Assembly (NCBI GenBank): GCA_003833135.1
Contig: QZLH01001313.1
Location: 1 to 11,376 of the forward strand
Source: Oehlia diaphana
Lineage: Eukaryota > Glomeromycota > Glomeromycetes > Glomerales > Glomeraceae
Direction of reading: 5' to 3'
Length of the DNA stretch: 11,376 nt
Positions 6,465 to 11,376 of this stretch are shown here, piece by piece (the first letter of the stretch is position 1; every line of letters begins with the position of its first letter). The position numbers and the translations under genes are program-made. The notes beneath the pieces are model-generated. The model saw only the letters and a list, made by a program, of their open reading frames with translations, did no database searches and had not been told where the DNA came from.

Positions 6465-7153
6465 TATCATTGATATATAAAGCGCATATGAAATTAGTAG
6501 GTTGCGCAAATGAATTTTATTAATGATATGCGCGCGTATAAGAATTTTTTGAATTTAACACTGAAACGAAATCAAATTTTATTTCGATTTTTTTTCTCCT
6601 CAAAATGTTTGAACGACCACATGACTAGGTCATTAACTTCTTATTATAGTTTGTAGATAGTGATTTTTGGTGAATTTAATGTATGACCCAAAGATTAAGG
6701 GCAATAAAAAATTTTTAGAAAATTGATCACATGTTGGATTTTTTTTTGTATTATTTATCGGAGTTATCGGAATTTTTCCAGAGAATTTTTTATAAGGATT
6801 GCTGATACAAAATTTTTTAATTCATTCAGTAATTATACAGGACCCGAAATAGATCATAAAAGTGTCACGGCGTCACAACCGGTCCGAAAATCTCTCCTTT
6901 TATAGATAATGCCAGTGGAAGCTATTACCTTTTCTAGATACTGACCGAAATTATCGTAATTCCAGCATTGAATACTGTGTCAGTTCACGTTTTAGTATTT
7001 TATCGAGTCCCCTTAACGTTAACTCTTCTCGCAACAACGAATTAGAAACTAAAAATGGGTTAAGACTCATACTTCAAAGCATGCTTAGCACTTTACTAAT
7101 CGAAATTATCATAAATTCTAAGCTTAAAAATGCGTTCAGATTATTTTACCTCG

Positions 7154-7198
7154 GACCTTTTAAGATTATACTGTTCATTTTAAACCTTTAAGGGTCCT
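7154..7198. repeat. Small imperfect hairpin GGACC...GGTCC
   Basis: GGACCTTTTAAG (7154-7165) and CTTTAAGGGTCC (7187-7198) are complementary at 10 of 12 positions with a 21-nt loop. It could be part of decayed transposon sequence; no gene lies next to it for which it could act as a terminator. Confidence 0.25.
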
Positions 7199-7420
7199 AT
7201 TTATACGCTAAAAAAATGTAGATACCTCCTTGTAAATATTGATTAAACAGATCGAACAAAATCATCATGATCATATAGGGGCCGTGCGATAAAATTAGTC
7301 CATGATGCAATTTTTTTTTTTTTAAAAAAAAAGCATAGTTTCAATGATGCAATTTGTGAATTAGATAATTTCGATTGGAATTTATTGCGAATGGATTGTC
7401 ATAATATCATTCTGGCCCTG

Positions 7421-8240
7421 AAACAACTGTGAAAATTTGATTTATCTTACCCATTTTTAGTATACTATATAAAATGATCGACAGATCAATACCCCTGTAG
7501 ATAACGTGAACTACACGTGTTCTCGGATACATCCTTGATTTGTATTTTTAATCTATTACAAATAAATTAAATAAAGGAGTATGCTAGTCGTTGTGCTTAA
7601 CGCAGTAGTTATTTTTATTTCTTTATACCATGACGAAGAGGCGTTTGCCAAAATGTTTTAAAGGAGCAGTATAAGCAGTAATATTACAGTAGTATATCTA
7701 TTCCTTACATGATACATATTGAGTATGATAGCTTATTACATTATGTATGTATTATATGAAACATCAAAAATTTCGTATATTATTAATTTAAAAAAGTTCT
7801 TTATATTAGTTTAACCGAATAAATTTTTTATTTTTTTTTAGTAAAGTATTTTTTTTTAAAAAAAAAAAAATATTATAACGTTTCATAATTTATGAACCAT
7901 AAAAAAAGATTAGTAACACAAATGTTTTCTCATCCTAATTAATCATATCCGTTATTTTGCGAACGTTGCTACGAAAAAAAATTATTCCTAGTATCACGTG
8001 ATTGACCGAACTAAACGAAAAAAAAAACCATGAAAAAAGGGAGAAAAACATTCTAAATGTGGCTTATCTTAAAGAAAATCTTAAATCTTATAAAAGAAAT
8101 AAAGGTTTTTTTTTTCTTTTCAATTTATGGAATTCAGAAAAACGTGTAAAATTTTTTTTTTTAAGATTTTTTAAACTTTTTTTGCATGCGATCCGGAATC
8201 AAAATCAAAAATCGGGTGAAAATCATTCACCTAATTGGAA
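7421..8240. other. AT-rich noncoding region
   Basis: No gene is recognised. It contains long A and T runs (about 7830-7870) and the palindromic ATCACGTGAT at 7993. A TTG-initiated open stretch at 8002-8307 is Lys/Phe/Asn-rich, depends on homopolymer runs and reads into repeat sequence, so it is not called as a gene. Confidence 0.4.
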
Positions 8241-8275
8241 TAATCATGATTATAAATCCGGATTTATCCGGAAAA
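8241..8275. repeat. Adjacent perfect palindromes with CCGG core
   Basis: TAATCATGATTA (8241-8252) is a perfect 12-nt palindrome, followed at once by ATAAATCCGGATTTAT (8252-8267), a perfect 16-nt palindrome, and by a further ATCCGG. Just upstream GGTGAA and TTCACC form a small hairpin around 8216-8232. The pattern resembles the AAACCGGT repeats at 8819-8850 in opposite orientation, so these may be two ends of one element. Confidence 0.4.
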
Positions 8276-8301
8276 CAAAAACATTGGTTTGTTTTAAAAT
8301 A

Positions 8302-8395
8302 AAATAAATAAATAAATAAAATTTAAAATAAAATATATATATAAATAATAGTTTATATGGTATATATGTATGTATATATGTATATATATCTTTTT
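8302..8395. repeat. Microsatellite tract, (AAAT)n then (TA/TG)n
   Basis: Tetranucleotide AAAT repeats run from about 8302. They are followed by TATATATA and a TATATGTATG tract up to about 8390, then a T run. This is simple sequence. Confidence 0.6.
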
Positions 8396-8565
8396 TTTTT
8401 TAAAACACAACATAAATATTATTTATTATTTATTTTAATGATAAAAAAAAAAAAAAATTCCAACTTCTATGATTTTTTTATAACTCTTATATTTCATTCA
8501 TACTATAAGTACTATGAATTTTTTTGCTCCTGAAATTCCATAATGTTTTATAACAAACGAACAGG

Positions 8566-8704
8566 TGAAAAAAAAAAATAAATAAATAAAAAATAAAAGA
8601 AAAATAAAATAAAATAAAATAAAATTGAATAAAATAGAATGAATAATTTAGAATAGTTTAAAGTATAAAATAGAATAAACTAAATAAAATAAATATATAT
8701 ATAT
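8566..8704. repeat. Microsatellite tract, mainly (AAAAT)n
   Basis: An A run is followed by AAAT units, then repeated AAAAT pentamers that degenerate (GAATAAAATAGAAT...) up to a short ATATATAT stretch. This is simple sequence with accumulated substitutions. Confidence 0.6.
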
Positions 8705-8818
8705 TACGAAAATATTTTTAAACTGTTACACCAGAAACTTCCTGAAATGTGAAATTTCCTTCCAAATTTTCAGAACCGTTGGCGGGATTATTTTAGCCTA
8801 AAACCAAAACTGGAAGAT

Positions 8819-8850
8819 AAACCGGTAAACAAACCGGTAAAACCGGTTTC
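8819..8850. repeat. Three AAACCGGT-type direct repeats
   Basis: Three ACCGGT words (within TAAACCGGTAAAC, AAACCGGTAAA and ACCGGTTT) occur within about 32 nt. Each ACCGGT is itself palindromic. The reverse complement resembles the AAATCCGGATTTATCCGG pattern at 8254-8272, so together they could be the subterminal repeats of an element of about 590 nt filled with microsatellite sequence. No target-site duplication was identified. Confidence 0.35.
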
Positions 8851-8860
8851 AACAAATGCA

Positions 8861-10455
8861 TAATAAGGATACACAAGTTTGGTTTGTGTTTTCCGTATAA
8901 TATTTAGTTAAAATCATTTTTATAATAATTACACAATAACAAAAATAATTTGGTACCATTGATTTTCCAGAATGAAACGGAAATGGGGCCGAAAGTTTTA
9001 CTGGTGATTTTTTTTTTTTTTATAAATAAAATTCTGGAAAACAATTCTGGCCAAGAAAAAAATGGACGAATAATATTATGAATATAATACAAAAATTATT
9101 TATAGTAATTATTTATTTAATTGATAATATTTACCATATATACAATCAAATTTTTTCAAAATAGGATAAATATTAGAAATAAAATGAATAGAATGATTAT
9201 CAATACCTAATTTTTATTTTATTTTTTTAATAAAAAAAGAAGTTGTAATATGTCATTGTTGCTTTTTTTTGATCATCTGATGTCATTATGTCATAAATTC
9301 TTTTAAATTTTTTTCTTAAAAAAAACATTTTGTAATTAAAGAATCATTTGATAAATAGAAAAGACCAATTAAAATTTCGGAGATTTTTATTTTCCGTAAA
9401 ATAACGATATTATATAAATTTACTAGGCATTAAGAAATGTATCACCAGTATCACATTACAGTTATTATAATTTAATCAAATCCAATAACAGTAAAGCATA
9501 ATTTACTTCATGCATATAAAGAAAAAATTTTTATATAAAACTTGTAAGTAAATTATCGTTCGTTGTTTATATAAGTAATACATTATTTAAATATTATTAA
9601 ATGCAAAGGGATGATTGCAATAAAGGTCACAAGAACGTTGTTATGTTTAATAGGCAATAGACATATTTAAAGATATATTTATGATATATTTATATAATAA
9701 TATAATGTGGAATAATGACTGGCCGGTATTTTTTTTTTTTTGTTTAAAATAGGGGAAGGATTGTTTCTGGATATCCGGGTAATATTAAAATATCAAATGA
9801 CATTGTGTGATAATAATAGGTATTGTGTGATAATTTTATTCTTTTTATTCTACAAATTTCTATTACACATAATATAAATTAATGCATTTAATAATAGCTA
9901 ATATGTGGGGTCCCTCAAAATGATCGTCATCACTTTGACTTTTATGTCCAATAAAAGGTAACTCCTATTCATGCATTAAATATTTAAATATCACATATAT
10001 ATTATATAAATATACTTTACGTTTTTTTTTTATAAATACAGGCAGAAATCCTGATTCTGAGATTAAACCTTACTCTTTAAACTATAATCATATTTTTTTT
10101 TCCTAAACCCTTTTTTTCTTTATATGAATAGAGAATAAATAACAAAGAAGCAAGCCACAAGCATAAATTCTTTTTCAAGCTTACTTGAATATTTTTTTTT
10201 TATCAGATTATAAGGCGTGTATTTCCTTTTTTAACATAAACAATTTTTTATTTATAAATACGTCCATTTTTTTTTTTTTTTGAAAATTTTTTTTTTTTAA
10301 AATCTTTTAAATCTCAAAAAAATATTTCTTTTGATATAAAAAATATTTTTTTCAACCAGAATTTTAACCAGAATTTTCTTACTGAATTTTAAAAAAAAAA
10401 ACGAGAATTATTCTTAACAAACCATTTTCATAAAAGAAATAATTAATTTCTCAAA
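8861..10455. other. AT-rich intergenic region with small repeats, no gene
   Basis: No convincing coding sequence is present on either strand. Visible structures are an 11-nt perfect inverted pair (TTTTCCAGAAT at 8963-8973 and ATTCTGGAAAA at 9031-9041), a 13-nt direct repeat ATTGTGTGATAAT at 9802 and 9822 (20-nt period), a transposon-like end near 9906, and many poly-T tracts. The last 200-300 nt should contain the promoter and 5' untranslated region of the gene at 10456; no specific promoter element can be singled out in such AT-rich sequence. Confidence 0.45.
9906..9950 (+). mobile_element. Solitary Tc1/mariner-like terminal sequence
   Basis: The stretch GGGGTCCCTCAAAATGATCG followed by TCATCACTTTGAC resembles the outer end of Tc1/mariner-type elements, whose inverted ends often read GGTCCCTCAAAA or similar next to TA. 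I see no partner end in the window and no transposase reading frame, so this is at most a truncated copy or a solo end. The identification rests on general resemblance only. Confidence 0.25.
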
Positions 10456-10989
10456 ATGCATCAATTTTTATCAAAAACAATGCCAGTTAGCTTTTCACGC
10501 AAAGCTTTAGAAGAACTTAATAGTAACGATAATAACAATAACCAAGCACAAACGCTTTCTTCTTCACATATGTCATGTTTTTCTTCACATTCATTATCGC
10601 CTGAACCATCATTCGAAGGTGATCATTCATCATTATATAGACAACCAACATTCTCTTATATTCCAATACATAAACGAAGACGTTCCGCTCTATTCTCACG
10701 TCCATTATCATTAAATTCAATGTCAAGTCAACATTCTTCTTCTACTTCTTCTTCATTAGCAACAACAACTTTATCATCTTCACCCGACGACGTTCCTTCA
10801 ACTCCAACTTCTTTTTGTTCTTCAAGTTCAGATCAATCAATAGAATATACGAGTTTTCCTAATTTGGAAAAGTTTTCAGACGAATGTTGGACTGAAATTC
10901 GTGTTGAGAAGAAAGATAGTATAAGCGATATGGAAATGGAATCTTATGATGAGATGTTTGTCGCTGGTGTACGTTTTCAATATTCTTAA
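10456..10989 (+). CDS. Serine-rich, probably disordered protein of unknown function (177 aa)
   Basis: This is a single open frame from ATG (context TCAAAATGC) to TAA with more balanced codon use than its flanks, so it looks like a real gene. I do not recognise a family. About a quarter of the residues are Ser (44 of 177). From the N terminus there is a short helix-like part (SFSRKALEEL, residues 12-21), an Asn run (24-29), Ser-rich stretches (35-60), a basic patch KRRRS (73-77) that could be a phosphorylation site for a basophilic kinase or part of a nuclear signal, further Ser/Thr-rich sequence (83-128), and an acidic, more ordered C terminus (about 131-177: FPNLEKFSDECWTEIRV, DMEMESYDEM). 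There is no signal peptide or membrane segment. The composition suggests a regulatory or phosphorylated protein, but that is inference. A second ATG (codon 9) is a possible alternative start. Confidence 0.75.
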   Translation: MHQFLSKTMPVSFSRKALEELNSNDNNNNQAQTLSSSHMSCFSSHSLSPEPSFEGDHSSLYRQPTFSYIPIHKRRRSALFSRPLSLNSMSSQHSSSTSSSLATTTLSSSPDDVPSTPTSFCSSSSDQSIEYTSFPNLEKFSDECWTEIRVEKKDSISDMEMESYDEMFVAGVRFQYS

Positions 10990-11304
10990 AAACGTACAGT
11001 TTTTTCATTTTATGTGCTTTCTAGCGTTTCAAAATGTTATAATGACTTATTGACTCGTTGGACTTGCTCATTCAAAAATTTTCGTTAGACTTGGAATAAA
11101 AAATTCCTTTTTTTTTCTAATATTATATAGATAAATAATACTAGTCTAATTAGTAGTCTAATTGTCCTGTAATAATGATACATTTTAAATAATGGATTAG
11201 TTGATTTCGGGATTTTATATACATACACTGCATATTTTTTTTACAAAAAGTATTTTACAAAAATCACAAAAAGTAATTTAAAATTTTTTTTTTCGCATTT
11301 TTAT

Positions 11305-11306
<2 letters not shown>
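10990..11306 (+). other. 3' flank of the serine-rich gene with AATAAA signal
   Basis: An AATAAA hexamer at 11095-11100, about 105 nt after the TAA, followed by a T-rich tract, is a good candidate polyadenylation signal. The rest is AT-rich with a short repeat, CTAATTAGTAGTCTAATT, at about 11145-11162. No further gene was seen. Confidence 0.45.

Positions 11307-11376
<70 letters not shown>
11307..11376. repeat. Uninterrupted run of 70 T at the window edge
   Basis: All 70 bases are T up to the end of the window. It could be a genuine homopolymer, the A tail of a minus-strand retroposed copy lying beyond the edge, or a length-inflated assembly artefact. Homopolymers of this length are poorly measured by most sequencing methods. 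Confidence 0.9.

Larger units (their letters stand above)
6235..7420. mobile_element. Region bounded by CAGGGCC-type inverted ends, hAT-like and non-autonomous
   Basis: The left end starts CAGGGCCGGAATTATGAT (6235). The right end, read on the minus strand from 7420, starts CAGGGCCAGAATGATATTAT. Inverted ends beginning CAGGG are typical of hAT DNA transposons. Related copies of the motif lie inside: CAGGCCAAATTTATGAT at 6304, CTGGCCAGAATTACATATAA at 6322, CAGGACCCGAAAT at 6838 and CTGACCGAAATTAT at 6941, so this is probably several nested or decayed elements rather than one. The 8-bp flanks I compared (before 6235 and after 7420) do not match, so a single clean insertion is not supported. No transposase coding sequence is present. 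Confidence 0.35.

Noticed and set aside
6723..6905. 60-codon open frame ending in SVTASQPVRKSLLL
   Set aside because: Lies within the repeat-like region, overlaps one of the CAGGGCC-like motifs and has no recognisable protein features.
7050..7100. Possible tRNA-like segment around GGGTTAAGACTC
   Set aside because: No cloverleaf arms or conserved TTCGA loop could be assembled.
8002..8307. 101-codon frame starting at TTG
   Set aside because: Needs a non-ATG start, is built around A and T homopolymers, and runs into palindromes and a microsatellite.
8904..9092. 62-codon minus-strand frame
   Set aside because: Chance frame across a 14-nt homopolymer and an inverted repeat; no family resemblance.
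10517..10726. Minus-strand frame inside the serine-rich gene
   Set aside because: Antisense shadow of the Ser-rich codons; composition (Met/Tyr/Val) is the expected complement.

Overview
The window looks like nuclear DNA of an arbuscular mycorrhizal fungus of the Rhizophagus (Glomeromycotina) type. The evidence is extreme AT richness with many A/T homopolymers, short AT-rich GT-AG introns of about 59-73 nt, abundant degenerate inverted repeats, and above all a protein kinase of the greatly expanded Rhizophagus tyrosine-kinase-like family (linker motif NWTSxNxDIDKFIQDSQL, then LEWIPYDRF, KGGFGKVYKANWIDG, YGITQDPETKNYMMV, HRDLxxxNIL, NPLNRP). The species assignment is an inference from these family signatures; no database search was possible.

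The main locus lies at about 1601-5180 on the + strand. It holds five tandem copies (period about 480 bp) of one exon, followed by a unique exon with the rest of the kinase domain and a C-terminal tail. Each repeated exon (clear in copies 2-5) is a chimera. It starts with the beta4-beta5/hinge segment of a kinase (YGITQDPETKNYMMV) and runs directly into a CxxC motif, the family linker and a new kinase N-lobe. It ends after a GAG codon at a GT donor. All junctions are phase 0, so copies can be added or skipped without changing frame. Copies 1, 3 and 5 are open. Copy 2 has a net 2-nt deletion and copy 4 has a stop codon plus a 1-nt deletion. Copies 1-2 have lost the ATP-anchoring lysine and copies 3-4 the glycine loop; only copy 5 looks like a normal N-lobe. 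The catalytic exon keeps HRD, the catalytic-loop Asn and a DMG in place of DFG, but a 5-nt insertion just before the APE motif shifts the frame. As read, the locus is therefore a decayed or decaying kinase gene, or one with a sequencing or assembly error. A duplicated piece of the C-terminal exon lies inside the probable last long intron.

From 5181 to 10455 I see no convincing gene. This stretch holds repeat debris: a 180-nt near-perfect foldback (5675-5854), several copies of a CAGGGCC-type terminal motif (6235-7420) that resembles hAT ends, a GC-rich GGCGC inverted repeat cluster (6380-6535), CACGTG palindromes, CCGG-containing repeats (8241-8850), microsatellites and a solitary Tc1/mariner-like end (about 9906).

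At 10456-10989 there is one intact single-exon gene for a serine-rich, probably disordered protein of 177 residues and unknown function, with an AATAAA signal about 105 nt after its stop. The window ends in an uninterrupted run of 70 T.
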